Part shown: positions 8,891 through 17,611 of the stretch, one piece after another
How the letters are laid out: every line of letters begins with the position of its first letter
Numbering within the stretch: position 1 is the first letter of the stretch
From: an uncultured Fusobacterium sp.
Lineage (GTDB): Bacteria; Fusobacteriota; Fusobacteriia; Fusobacteriales; Fusobacteriaceae
Assembly: GCA_900542625.1 (NCBI GenBank)
Contig: UQOH01000024.1
Coordinates: 1 to 25,821 of the forward strand
Direction: 5' to 3'
DNA: 25,821 bases
Translations under genes and position numbers: made by a program
Notes under the pieces: model-generated
The model's input: the letters and a program-made list of their open reading frames with translations, nothing else
What the model was told of the DNA's origin: nothing
Database searches by the model: none

Positions 8891-9475
8891 ATGAAAATAT
8901 TTTTAGCTACTGGAAATAAACATAAAATAAAAGAGATCGAAAAAATATTTAAAATGGATAATGTGGAAATATTATCTGTAAATGATGGAATAGAGATTCC
9001 GGAAGTTGTGGAAGACGGAGATACTTTTGAGGCAAACTCACAGAAAAAAGCTGTTGAAATAGCAAAGTTTACTAATATGATAACAATAGCTGATGATTCA
9101 GGATTATGTGTTGATGCTCTTAACGGTGCACCGGGAGTATACTCTGCAAGATATGCAGGAGAGCATGGAAACGATTTGGACAACAACTTGAAAGTTGTAA
9201 AAGAACTTCAGGGAATAGAGAACAGAACAGCGAGATTCGTATGTGTAATATCTCTTGCAAAACCAACAGGTGAGGTTTATTCTTTCAGAGGAGAGGTTGA
9301 AGGGGAATTTATAGATAATCCTGTGGGAACAGAGGGATTTGGATATGATCCTCATTTCTTTATGAAAGAATATGGAAAGACTCTTGCACAAATTCCTGAA
9401 ATAAAAAATAAGATAAGTCACAGAGCAAAAGCTCTTGAGAAACTTAAAGAGAATATAGCTGAAATATTAAAATAA
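8891..9475 (+). CDS. rdgB: XTP/dITP pyrophosphatase (RdgB/Ham1)
   Basis: This house-cleaning enzyme removes XTP, ITP and dITP from nucleotide pools. The 194-residue protein has the Ham1 signatures: FLATGNKHKIKEIEKIF at the N-terminus, the metal-binding ADDSGLCVDALNGAPGVYSA, the turn GEFIDNPVGTEGFGYDPHF and the C-terminal ISHRAKALEKL. The start ATG at 8891 is preceded by GAAAGGAAA. It is the last gene of the long left-hand operon. The next 294 bases hold no gene but a structured element that may end transcription. Confidence 0.97.
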   Translation: MKIFLATGNKHKIKEIEKIFKMDNVEILSVNDGIEIPEVVEDGDTFEANSQKKAVEIAKFTNMITIADDSGLCVDALNGAPGVYSARYAGEHGNDLDNNLKVVKELQGIENRTARFVCVISLAKPTGEVYSFRGEVEGEFIDNPVGTEGFGYDPHFFMKEYGKTLAQIPEIKNKISHRAKALEKLKENIAEILK

Positions 9476-9478
9476 TTT

Positions 9479-9726
9479 AAAAGAGCTGTTGTAAAATAGT
9501 TAAATTAAAAATAAAATTTTCGATATTAAAAATATTTGCGTAATTTATGCAGCGAAACAGACTGCAAAGCTGAACAAATTAAAAATTTAATAAATAAAAT
9601 TTTTAATTCGTCGGCTCTGCTAGTCGTTGAGAACCTTATCAGGTTCTCAGCCTCCTGCATCGACGAAATAGCTAATATTTTTTCCTAGAAAATTTTATTC
9701 TTAATTGTAAATACAACAGCTCTTTT
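9479..9726. mobile_element. MITE-like non-coding element with terminal inverted repeats
   Basis: Nearly the whole 294-base gap between rdgB and hslU is one structured unit with no convincing ORF. Its ends are perfect 15-base inverted repeats, AAAAGAGCTGTTGTA (9479-9493) and its complement (9712-9726). The arms continue as imperfect complements, with 18 of 19 bases matching between 9503-9521 and 9688-9706. Inside lie further hairpins: TGCAG/CTGCA (9548-9552, 9562-9566), a 12-base perfect pair (9577-9588, 9597-9608), and TTCGTCG/CGACGAA (9607-9613, 9661-9667) enclosing TGAGAACCT-TATC-AGGTTCTCA (9628-9649). I see no clear target duplication; TTTAA and TTTGA flank the ends if the boundary is set two bases inward. 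The right repeat ends in TTTTT, so the element could also terminate rdgB transcription. Alternatives are a structured regulatory RNA or a large palindromic repeat. Confidence 0.6.
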
Positions 9727-9769
9727 TGAGATAGTATTTGAAAATGAAAGGAACAGGAGAATAATAATT

Positions 9770-11095
9770 ATGACAGACGGTATATTAGTTCCCAAAAAAA
9801 TAGTGGAAGAACTGGATAAATATATAATTTCTCAAGATGAAGCTAAAAAGAATGTGGCAATCTCACTGAGAAACAGATACAGAAGACAGGCAATAAAAGA
9901 TGAAACACTGAGAAAAGAGATAACTCCCAAAAATATAATCCTTATGGGATCTACAGGAGTAGGAAAAACTGAAATTGCAAGAAGACTTGCAAAAATTACA
10001 GATTCTCCTTTCTTGAAAGTAGAGGCAACAAAATACACAGAAGTGGGATATGTTGGAAAAGATGTAGAGAGCATTATAAAAGATTTGGTGGCTGTTACAA
10101 TAACAAAGCTTAAAAATAAGAAAATTGAATCTCTAAGAGATGAATATTATATGAGTGCTGTTGAAGATATTGCCAAAAAAATGAATAATCTTGATACACT
10201 AAATGACGAATTTAAAAATGAGCTTATCAATCATATTCTTGACGGAAAATATGATGATGAGATGATAGAGATTGAAAAACCAAGAATGACAAATGTAGGA
10301 ACACCTATTGTAGAGGTTGTGGGAGCATCTGACGACAGAGAGATAGGAAGTGTTCTTGAAAATATAATGTCCACATTTGACAGCAGCAAAAAGCCTAAAA
10401 AAACAAAAATGAAAGTAAAAGATGCAATAGAGTTTATTCTTAATCAGCAGATAAATGAAAATCTTGATATGGACGAACTGATTCCTCAGGCTCTTAAAAC
10501 AGCAGAAGAGGACGGAATCATATTTATTGACGAGATAGATAAGATTGCAGAGAGAGAAAACAGTGGAAGAAGTGAAGTTTCAAGACAGGGAGTGCAGAGA
10601 GATATTCTTCCTATAATTGAGGGAACAACTGTAATGACAAATTATGGACCTGTTGTAACAGACCACATTCTTTTCATTGCAGCAGGAGCATTTTCAGAAT
10701 CTGATTTTTCTGATCTGATGCCTGAACTTCAGGGAAGATTCCCTATTGTTGTTGAAATGAAAGATTTAACAAAAGAGGATTTTATAAAAATTCTTACAGA
10801 GGTTGAATTTAATATTTTAGAGCAGTATAAAACATTATTAAAATCTGACAATGTAGAGCTTAGTTTTTCAAAAGGAGCTGTAGAAACTGTAGCAGAATAT
10901 GCATTAAAGCTTAATGACAACGTGGAAAATATAGGAGCAAGAAGACTTGCAGCAATGATAGAACTTGTTTTAAGAGAGATAATGTTTGAAGCTCCATATG
11001 ATGAACTTAAAAAAATAAACATAGATAAAAAATATGTGGAAAAAATATTTAAGAATCAATTTGAAGATGAAAATCTGGATAAATATATACTGTAA
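9770..11095 (+). CDS. hslU: ATP-dependent protease ATPase subunit HslU (ClpY)
   Basis: HslU is the AAA+ unfoldase of the HslVU protease. The 441-residue protein starts with the family segment VPKKIVEELDKYIISQDEAKKNVAISLRNR (in part residues 7-36). It has Walker A GSTGVGKT (60-67), the pore loop GYVG, an inserted I-domain (about 110-240), Walker B GIIFIDEIDKIA, and ELQGRFPI with the arginine finger. The C-terminus DENLDKYIL resembles the HslU tail that docks into and activates HslV, so an HslV partner is expected. hslV is not adjacent: upstream is the structured element and rdgB, downstream is smc. The ATG at 9770 has AGGAGA at 9755-9760. ClpX is excluded by the I-domain and the absence of a zinc-binding domain. 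Confidence 0.94.
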   Translation: MTDGILVPKKIVEELDKYIISQDEAKKNVAISLRNRYRRQAIKDETLRKEITPKNIILMGSTGVGKTEIARRLAKITDSPFLKVEATKYTEVGYVGKDVESIIKDLVAVTITKLKNKKIESLRDEYYMSAVEDIAKKMNNLDTLNDEFKNELINHILDGKYDDEMIEIEKPRMTNVGTPIVEVVGASDDREIGSVLENIMSTFDSSKKPKKTKMKVKDAIEFILNQQINENLDMDELIPQALKTAEEDGIIFIDEIDKIAERENSGRSEVSRQGVQRDILPIIEGTTVMTNYGPVVTDHILFIAAGAFSESDFSDLMPELQGRFPIVVEMKDLTKEDFIKILTEVEFNILEQYKTLLKSDNVELSFSKGAVETVAEYALKLNDNVENIGARRLAAMIELVLREIMFEAPYDELKKINIDKKYVEKIFKNQFEDENLDKYIL

Positions 11096-11115
11096 CAAGA
11101 ACTAAGGAGATACTA

Positions 11116-14100
11116 ATGTATTTAAAAGGTGTGGAAATATATGGATTCAAATCTTTTGGAGAAAGAATAAAAATAGATTTTGAAGGTGGAATAACATCAA
11201 TAGTAGGACCTAACGGTTCGGGAAAATCAAATATTCTTGATGCAATTCTATGGGTGCTTGGAGAGCAGTCATATAAAAATATAAGAGCAAAAGAGAGCAA
11301 AGATGTTATATTTTCAGGAGGAGATAAGAAAAAAGCTGCAAACAGTGCAGAGGTTTCTTTATATATAGATAATAAAGATAAATTTTTCCCTATAAATGAT
11401 GACACAGCAAAGATTACAAGAAAGCTTTATTCAAACGGAGAAAATGAATATCTGATTAATGACAGAAAAGCAAGACTGAAAGACATAAACGATATGTTTA
11501 TGGATACAGGAGTGGGAAAATCTGCTTATTCTGTAATCGGGCAGGGAAAAGTTGAAAGAATTATTTCATCTTCAAAAAAAGAAGTGAAAGAGATAATTGA
11601 AGAGGCTGCAGGAGTAAAGAAATTTCAGCAGAGAAAAACAGAGTCTGAAAAGAAACTTGAAAACGTAAGCAGTGAAGTTGAAAAAATCGAGCTTATTCTT
11701 AATGAAACAGGAGAAAACAGAGCCAAAATAAAGAAACAGGCTGAAAGAGCCTTAGCTTTCTTAGAGATAAAAAACGAAAGAGATTCTGTAAACAAAGGGC
11801 TTGCTGTTTATGATTTGGAAAAAAACAAACAATTCTTACAGAGAACTAAAGAGAAGATAAATGAGATTATAGAAAAACTTTCTGAAACAGAAAGAAACAA
11901 AAAAGAAAACAGCAGAGAACTTGAACAGGTAAGCACTGACAGAGAGAACTTAAAAATCTCTATTGAAGAAAATCTTAATAAAAATGAGGAGCTGAAAAAC
12001 ACAATAAACAGCTTTGAAAGAGAGAAAGTAAAACTTACAGAGAGAAAAGAGGCATACACAAGGGACACTGCTGACAGAAAAGAAAGACTTGCTCTTGCAG
12101 AAAATAAAGATATAAGAAACAAAGAATATTTTGAAAAACTTACAGAGGAAAAAGAAAAGATAAACTCAAATATTGAATCCGGTGAAAAAGATTTTTCAAA
12201 ATATGAAAAAGAGATAGAAGAAAAAGAGAAAATCAAGCAGGAAACAGAAAGAGATATTGAAGTTAAAAACAGACAGGTTCTTGACTTTGAAGTGGAAAAA
12301 CTTCAGTTTTTAAATGATATAGAAAGTTCATCAAAAAGAGTTAAGGGAAGCAATTCAAAAATAAACTCTCTTAACCAAGAGATTGAGGAAACAGAAGATA
12401 AGATAAAAAGCAACAAAGAACTTCTTAATATAGCAGAGGAGAACAAAAAAATAAAAGAAAAACTTCTGGGAGAAACTGCTGAAAGACAAAAAAAATGTGA
12501 GCAGCAGATATCAGAGATAAGTATCAACTCAAACAAAGTATCTGAAATATTAAGAAGAGATGAAAATGAGGAAAACAGAAACAGAGTAAAATATGACAGC
12601 CTTATAAGATTTGAAGAGAATAACGATGGATTTTTTAAGGGCGTTAAAGAGATATTAAACTGCGGATTAAAAGGTGTAAACGGAGCTCTAATCTCCCTTA
12701 TATCAATTCCGGAATATCTTGAAAAGGCTGTTGAATCTGCAATTCCCGGAAACCTTCAGGATATTGTTGTTGATGACAGCAGCACAGCAAAAAAATGTAT
12801 TGAGATATTAAAAGAGAGAAAAGTGGGAAGAGCATCTTTTCTTGCTCTTGACACAATAAAAACTTTCTCAAGAAAAGAGATGCCTGAATATGAGGGAGTG
12901 GTAGGAAGAGCATCAGAACTTATCAGTTTTGACAAAAGATATCAAAAAGTTATTGATATGATTTTGGGAAATCTTCTTATAGTAAAAGATATTGATATAG
13001 CTGTTTCAATAACAAAGAAAAATCTTTATACAGGAAATATAGTTACTCTTAGCGGAGAGCTTATCAGCGGAAGCGGAAGAATAACAGGAGGGGAAAGCAG
13101 AAACTCAGCAATCACTCAGATGTTTGAAAGAAAAAAAGAGATGAAAAGATTGGAAACTTTCCTTGACGAGATTGTAAAAAGAATTGATGAAAACAGAAAC
13201 AAACTTGATAATTACAGCAGAAAACTTGAAGAGCTGGAAAATGAAATTTATCATATTGATACACAGGAAGAAAGCCTTAGAAAGCAGATAAAACTTTATA
13301 CAGAAGAGTATGAAACTTTAAAACAAAAAGAGGAAAAGCTGATTAAAAACAGAGATCAGTTTATTCTTGAAAAACAGGAAGAGGAACAATATGCAAAGGA
13401 ATATGAAAAGCGTATTGCAAACTCAAGTCTTGGAAAAGAAAATATTGAAAAAGTTTCTAAAGAACTGAAAGAGAAAATACAGCAGGATACAGAAAAACTT
13501 CAAACTCTTAACAGCGAGATAAAGAGTTTAAATTAAGAGTTTTCTGATATCAAAATTAAATTCTTAAACAGTAAAGACAGACTTGTTCAGCTTGACAGCG
13601 AAATAGAAAAAAATATCTCTGAAAGAGAAGAGATAAAAGATGAGATTTCCATGATAAAATCAAGCATAAAAAGACTTGAAGAGGAAACAGCAAAAACAGA
13701 AGAACTTCTTAAGAAAACTGAGGAGAGCAGAGAGCAGAAACAGTTTGAATATGAAAAAGAGAACAGAGAACTTCAGATAGCAAAAGAAAAAGAGGCTCTT
13801 CTTGAGATAAGAGAGAAAGAACTTACAAGTATAATAAGAGATTTTGAAACTCAGGAATATAAAGAAAATGAAAAGCTGAAAGCTGAAAGAGAAAAAACAA
13901 ACCAATTTGCAGATAAAATTCTTGTTCTTGAAGATAATCTGTCACAGCTTGAAAATATTGAGGCTAAAAAAGTTGAAGAGCTTAATTACAGAGAGGCAGC
14001 AGACAGAGTGAGAATTCTTAACAACAGACTTAAAGATTTTGAAACAGTAAATCTTCTGGCTGTTGAAGAGTTTAAAGAACTGGATAAAAAATATCAGTTT

Positions 14101-14631
14101 ATAAAAGCTCAAAAAGAAGACTTGGAAAAGAGCAGACAATCTCTTTTAGAAATAATCGAAGAGATAGGGAAAGCAATAGAAGAAAGATTCTATGATGCTT
14201 ATGAAAATATAAACAAAAACTTTAATCAGATGTGTATGGAAACTATCGATAACTCAGAGGGAAATCTGGTGCTTTCAAACGAAGAAAGCTACGAAAACTG
14301 TGGAGTGGAAATATATGTAAAATTCAAAAATAAAAAAAGACAATCTCTTACTCTTCTTTCAGGAGGAGAAAAGTCTATGGTTGCTATTGCATTTATTATG
14401 GCGATATTTATGTATAAACCAAGTCCGTTTACTTTCCTTGATGAGATAGAGGCTGCACTTGATGAAAAAAATACTAAAAAACTTATAAGCAAACTGAAAG
14501 AATTTACAGAAAAATCACAGTTTATTTTGATTACTCACAACAAAGAAACAATGAGATCTTCTGACACTTTATTTGGAGTAACAATGAACAAAAAGATTGG
14601 AATTTCTAAGATTGTTCCGGTTAAGTTATAA
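11116..14631 (+). pseudogene. smc: Chromosome segregation protein SMC, split by an in-frame TAA
   Basis: SMC is the condensin ATPase that organises and segregates the chromosome. Read through, this gene has 1171 codons, normal for bacterial SMC, but codon 807 is TAA (13534-13536). The frame is the same on both sides, so this is a nonsense change and not a frameshift, and 38 codons of good coiled coil follow before the next ATG (13651). The first part (806 residues) has Walker A GPNGSGKS (31-38), the first coiled arm, the hinge (about 505-660, ending LISGSGRITGG) and part of the return arm. The second part has the rest of the arm, signature LSGGEK (1081-1086) and Walker B FTFLDEIEAALD. No strong ribosome binding site precedes ATG 13651. 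Start ATG 11116 has AAGGAG. It may be a sequencing error, a true mutation or readthrough. Confidence 0.9.
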
Positions 14632-14657
14632 AAGTAAAAAAATAGTAAAAAAAATCT

Positions 14658-14686
14658 TTGATTTTTATTTGTATTAACTGTACAAT
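14658..14686 (+). promoter_or_regulatory. Promoter for the lpxK-nadD cluster
   Basis: TTGATT (14658-14663) and TACAAT (14681-14686) are separated by exactly 17 bases and lie about 40 bases upstream of the lpxK start, in the only gap between smc and lpxK. This is a good sigma-70-type match. An AT-only hairpin (AAAAATC/GATTTTT, about 14650-14666) overlaps the -35 box and could be a weak end for smc transcripts. Confidence 0.6.
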
Positions 14687-14722
14687 AGTTAGGTAGAGAT
14701 AAAATTATATTAAGAGGGAAAA

Positions 14723-15733
14723 ATGAATATTTTAGCATATATATATTTTTGCGTAACCAGTTTGAGAAACTGGCTGTACGACAAAAAAATTTTAAAAATA
14801 AGAAAAATCGAAGATGTTTTTATAATCTGTATAGGAAATATTACAGTGGGAGGAACAGGGAAAACTCCTGCTGTACAATATTTTGCAAAAGAACTTCATA
14901 AACAGGGAAGAAAAGTTGCAGTGGTATCAAGAGGATACAGAGGAAAAAGAAAGATAGAGCCTCTTATTGTATCAGACGGAACAAATATTCTTGTAACGTC
15001 TAAGGAAAGCGGAGACGAGCCTTTCAGCCATGCTTTAAATCTGAAAGTTCCTGTGATAGTCGGGAAAGACAGATATAAAGCCTGTAAACTGGCAAAAGAA
15101 ACTTTTGACGTGGACACAATTATTCTTGATGATGGTTTTCAGCACAGAAAGCTTTACAGAAACTGGGATATTGTCCTTATAGATGCAACAAATCCTTTTG
15201 GATGGGAGGCACTTCTTCCAAAGGGAACTCTTAGAGAGAGTTTTCATCCTGCAGCAAAAAGGGCATCTGAATTTATAATAACAAAATCAGATCTTGTTTC
15301 TGAAAGAGAAGTTGAAAAATTAAAAAGATTTTTAAAGAAAAAATACAAAAAGCCTGTATCTGCTGCCAAGCATGGAATCAGCTCCCTGTGTGATACAGAC
15401 GGGAATGCAAAACCTCTTTTCTGGGTAAAGGGAAAAAGAGTTCTTCTGTTTTCAGGACTTGCCAATCCTCTTAATTTTGAGAAAACAGTTATCTCTCTTG
15501 ACCCAAGTTATATTGAGAGAATAGACTTTTTGGATCATCACAGCTTTAAAGAAAAGGATATTGACCTGATAAAGAAAAGAGCAGAAGAGATGAGGGCATC
15601 ATATATAATCACAACAGAAAAAGATATAGTTAAGCTGCCAAAACACATATACATAGAAAATTTATACGTACTAAAAATAGAATTTGATTTTTTAGAAAAC
15701 AATACATTAAAATGTTTTAGAGGAGTGAAATAA
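14723..15733 (+). CDS. lpxK: Tetraacyldisaccharide 4'-kinase LpxK
   Basis: LpxK phosphorylates the 4' position of the lipid A disaccharide, giving lipid IVA, at the cytoplasmic face of the inner membrane. The 336-residue protein has a hydrophobic N-terminal helix followed by the P-loop GNITVGGTGKT (38-48). It also carries VAVVSRGYRGK, GDEP, VIVGKDR, the catalytic segment ILDDGFQHRKL and DATNPFGWEALLPKGTLRE. All are hallmarks of the family, whose P-loop is unusual in kinases that act on membrane lipids. The ATG at 14723 is preceded by AGAGGG. It is separated from the other lipid A genes by rph, rdgB, hslU and smc, and starts its own transcription unit. Confidence 0.96.
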   Translation: MNILAYIYFCVTSLRNWLYDKKILKIRKIEDVFIICIGNITVGGTGKTPAVQYFAKELHKQGRKVAVVSRGYRGKRKIEPLIVSDGTNILVTSKESGDEPFSHALNLKVPVIVGKDRYKACKLAKETFDVDTIILDDGFQHRKLYRNWDIVLIDATNPFGWEALLPKGTLRESFHPAAKRASEFIITKSDLVSEREVEKLKRFLKKKYKKPVSAAKHGISSLCDTDGNAKPLFWVKGKRVLLFSGLANPLNFEKTVISLDPSYIERIDFLDHHSFKEKDIDLIKKRAEEMRASYIITTEKDIVKLPKHIYIENLYVLKIEFDFLENNTLKCFRGVK

Positions 15734-15737
15734 AATA

Positions 15738-16550
15738 ATGTTTATACTGGAAGATTTAAAAGACAATAAAAAAGAGATAATTGAAAAAATATTGTCAGAA
15801 TCAGGAAGAGCAGGAGCAGTTTCTTTTTGTGCAGGAGTTTTAGACAAAAGAGCGTACTTTACTGTAGACATGAATGGGAATATAAAAAGAAAAAAAATGA
15901 ATTATGTGATACCTGCGTCAGTATTTTTAAAAGAAGACAGTTCTTTTATCGATTATATTGCTGAAAACATAGATTTTGCAGAGAAAACTAAAATTGATAA
16001 AATTGAAAGAATGACTAATGCTGAAATACCTGATTTAAAGAAAAATATTTTTAAGCTTTTAGCAAAAGGAGATTATCATTTTGTATGTAAATATGGAAAA
16101 GAACTTTATTTTAAAAATAAAGATGAGTTCTTTAAAATGATATTTCAATTTGCTTTAATGGATAATTCAGCTTTTGAAAAATCTTTGGCAGTATATTCAT
16201 TAAAAAAATATTTTGAAAAGTTTGATTATTCAGATGAGGCTTTTTATCTTACAATATCATATATTGCTAAGATGAGAGCTGATTTCTCTGATTATGAAAA
16301 CGCAGAAACAGAAAATAAAAAAGTTTCTAAAGAGGAATTAAGAGAGAAATTCAGAAATAATATATATGGATATAAAACAGAAGAGGGATTAAAAATTTTA
16401 GGGTATTTACTTGGACTTCTTAGTTATGACTATGAAAATGAGGATAAATTTACAGTTCTTCTTCAGAGAGAAATGGAAGTATTAAAAGATAGTAAAGAAC
16501 TTACAGGGGTTTCTGCTGAAATATTTGAGTGTCTTTCTAAGGAGGTATAG
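15738..16550 (+). CDS. Conserved-looking protein of unknown function, 270 residues
   Basis: I do not recognise this protein. It is 270 residues, soluble by appearance, with no signal peptide or membrane segment. It is rich in lysine, glutamate, phenylalanine and tyrosine, and mainly helical to the eye from about residue 90 onward (segments such as FEKSLAVYSLKKYFEKF and EEGLKILGYLLGLLSYDY). Its N-terminal part (SGRAGAVSFCAGVLDKRAYFTVDMNG) looks more beta-like. The gene is visibly more AT-rich than lpxK. It begins 4 bases after lpxK and ends 2 bases before the PtsN-like gene, whose ribosome binding site AAGGAGG (16540-16546) lies within its last codons, so it is an operon member. The helical repeats might be a TPR- or HEAT-like fold. 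No function can be assigned. Confidence 0.75.
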   Translation: MFILEDLKDNKKEIIEKILSESGRAGAVSFCAGVLDKRAYFTVDMNGNIKRKKMNYVIPASVFLKEDSSFIDYIAENIDFAEKTKIDKIERMTNAEIPDLKKNIFKLLAKGDYHFVCKYGKELYFKNKDEFFKMIFQFALMDNSAFEKSLAVYSLKKYFEKFDYSDEAFYLTISYIAKMRADFSDYENAETENKKVSKEELREKFRNNIYGYKTEEGLKILGYLLGLLSYDYENEDKFTVLLQREMEVLKDSKELTGVSAEIFECLSKEV

Positions 16551-16552
16551 AA

Positions 16553-17005
16553 GTGATAAAGTATTTTAATAATAAGCAGATAACATATATAAAAGGGAAA
16601 CATACTAAAGACGAGATACTTCAAATGCTTGTTGATTTTATGGAAAAAAACACAGATTTCATAGAAAATAAAGAAGAATTTTATACTCAGATAATAGAAA
16701 GAGAAAAAATAGGAAGTACAGGAATTGGAATGGGAGTGGCTATTCCTCATGCAAGAAGTGCAGGAGTGAAAGATGTTGTCATAGCTCTTGCTGTACTTGA
16801 ATATCCTGTTGATTTCAACTCAATAGACGGTGAACTTATAAAAACAGTTGTTCTTGTGGGAGCACCAAAAGATAAGAGCAAAGAATATTTAAGCCTTCTT
16901 TCAATTTTATCGAAAATTTTTAGAGTAAAGAAAAACAGAGATTTAATAAAAACTGCCGGAGATCAGAAAGAGCTTATGGAGGCAGTTCTGGAAATAGAGG
17001 TTTAG
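16553..17005 (+). CDS. PTS EIIA domain protein, fructose/nitrogen (PtsN) type
   Basis: This is a single-domain EIIA protein of the fructose-mannitol/PtsN family, 150 residues. The phosphorylation site is His66 in MGVAIPHARSAGV, and the surrounding EREKIGSTGIGMG is typical. No EIIB or EIIC domain is attached or nearby, which favours a regulatory PtsN-type role over sugar transport, but the usual rpoN neighbour is absent. The start is GTG 16553 with AAGGAGG 6 bases upstream, inside the end of the preceding gene. nadD follows after 2 bases. Placement in an envelope/NAD cluster suggests coordination with cell-envelope metabolism, an inference only. Confidence 0.88.
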   Translation: MIKYFNNKQITYIKGKHTKDEILQMLVDFMEKNTDFIENKEEFYTQIIEREKIGSTGIGMGVAIPHARSAGVKDVVIALAVLEYPVDFNSIDGELIKTVVLVGAPKDKSKEYLSLLSILSKIFRVKKNRDLIKTAGDQKELMEAVLEIEV

Positions 17006-17007
17006 AA

Positions 17008-17574
17008 GTGAGAATAGGAATTTATGGAGGGAGTTTTGATCCTCCTCATAAAGGACATAGAAATATAGCAGATTTTGTGATTAAAGAGCTTAATCTTGAT
17101 AAACTGCTGATAGTTCCCATTGGTGTGGCATCTCATGGGAAAAATATCTTTACATCTGCTGAATACAGGCTTAAAATGTGTGAACTTACTTTTGGAAACA
17201 TAGATAAAGCAGAGATATCAACAGTTGAAATTGATATGGAGGGGCTTTCATATACTTTTAAAACTTTGGAGGCTCTTATTGAAAAATATGGGGCTGAACA
17301 TGAATATTTTGAGATAATAGGGGAAGATTCAGCAGCATATTTTGATAAATGGAGAGAGTATAAAAGAATACTTGAGCTTTCAACAGTGGTGGTTTTAAAA
17401 AGAAAAGGATATGAAAATATTGTAGATTCTCCAAAAATAAAGATTGTGGATAATCCATACTTTGATGTTTCTTCCACTGAGGTGAAAAGCAGAATAGAAA
17501 AAGATGAGGATATTTCAGAATTTTTGACAAAAGAAACTGTAGAATTTATAAAAGAAAAAAGATTGTATAAATAA
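17008..17574 (+). CDS. nadD: Nicotinate-nucleotide adenylyltransferase NadD
   Basis: NadD adenylates nicotinate mononucleotide to deamido-NAD, a near-universal step of NAD synthesis. The 188-residue protein begins MRIGIYGGSFDPPHKGHRNI, with the nucleotidyltransferase signature GGSFDPPHxGH, and ends with FDVSSTEVKSRIEK, the ISSTxIR-type motif. GEDSAAYFDKW in the middle matches the family's GxDxxxxxxxW region. The GTG start at 17008 has AGAGG upstream. It is the last gene of the lpxK unit and its stop codon is already part of the terminator stem. Confidence 0.95.
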   Translation: MRIGIYGGSFDPPHKGHRNIADFVIKELNLDKLLIVPIGVASHGKNIFTSAEYRLKMCELTFGNIDKAEISTVEIDMEGLSYTFKTLEALIEKYGAEHEYFEIIGEDSAAYFDKWREYKRILELSTVVVLKRKGYENIVDSPKIKIVDNPYFDVSSTEVKSRIEKDEDISEFLTKETVEFIKEKRLYK

Positions 17575-17602
17575 AGGGATTACTGCTGCAGTAATCCCTT
17601 TT
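17573..17602. terminator. Bidirectional intrinsic terminator between nadD and trxB
   Basis: A perfect 13-base stem, AAAGGGATTACTG (17573-17585) and its complement (17589-17601), encloses a 3-base loop and is followed by TTTT. On the other strand the stem is followed by TTTATTT. It sits between convergent nadD and trxB and should stop both. Confidence 0.92.
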
Positions 17603-17611
17603 AAAAATTAT

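Noticed and set aside
9479..9726. CRISPR array or small RNA gene in the rdgB-hslU gap
   Set aside because: There are no regularly spaced direct repeats. The structure is inverted-repeat based, which fits a MITE-like element better, though a structured RNA is not excluded.
13651..14631. A separate downstream gene beginning at ATG 13651
   Set aside because: The same frame is open and SMC-like from 13537 onward, so this ATG is an internal methionine of smc. No strong ribosome binding site precedes it.
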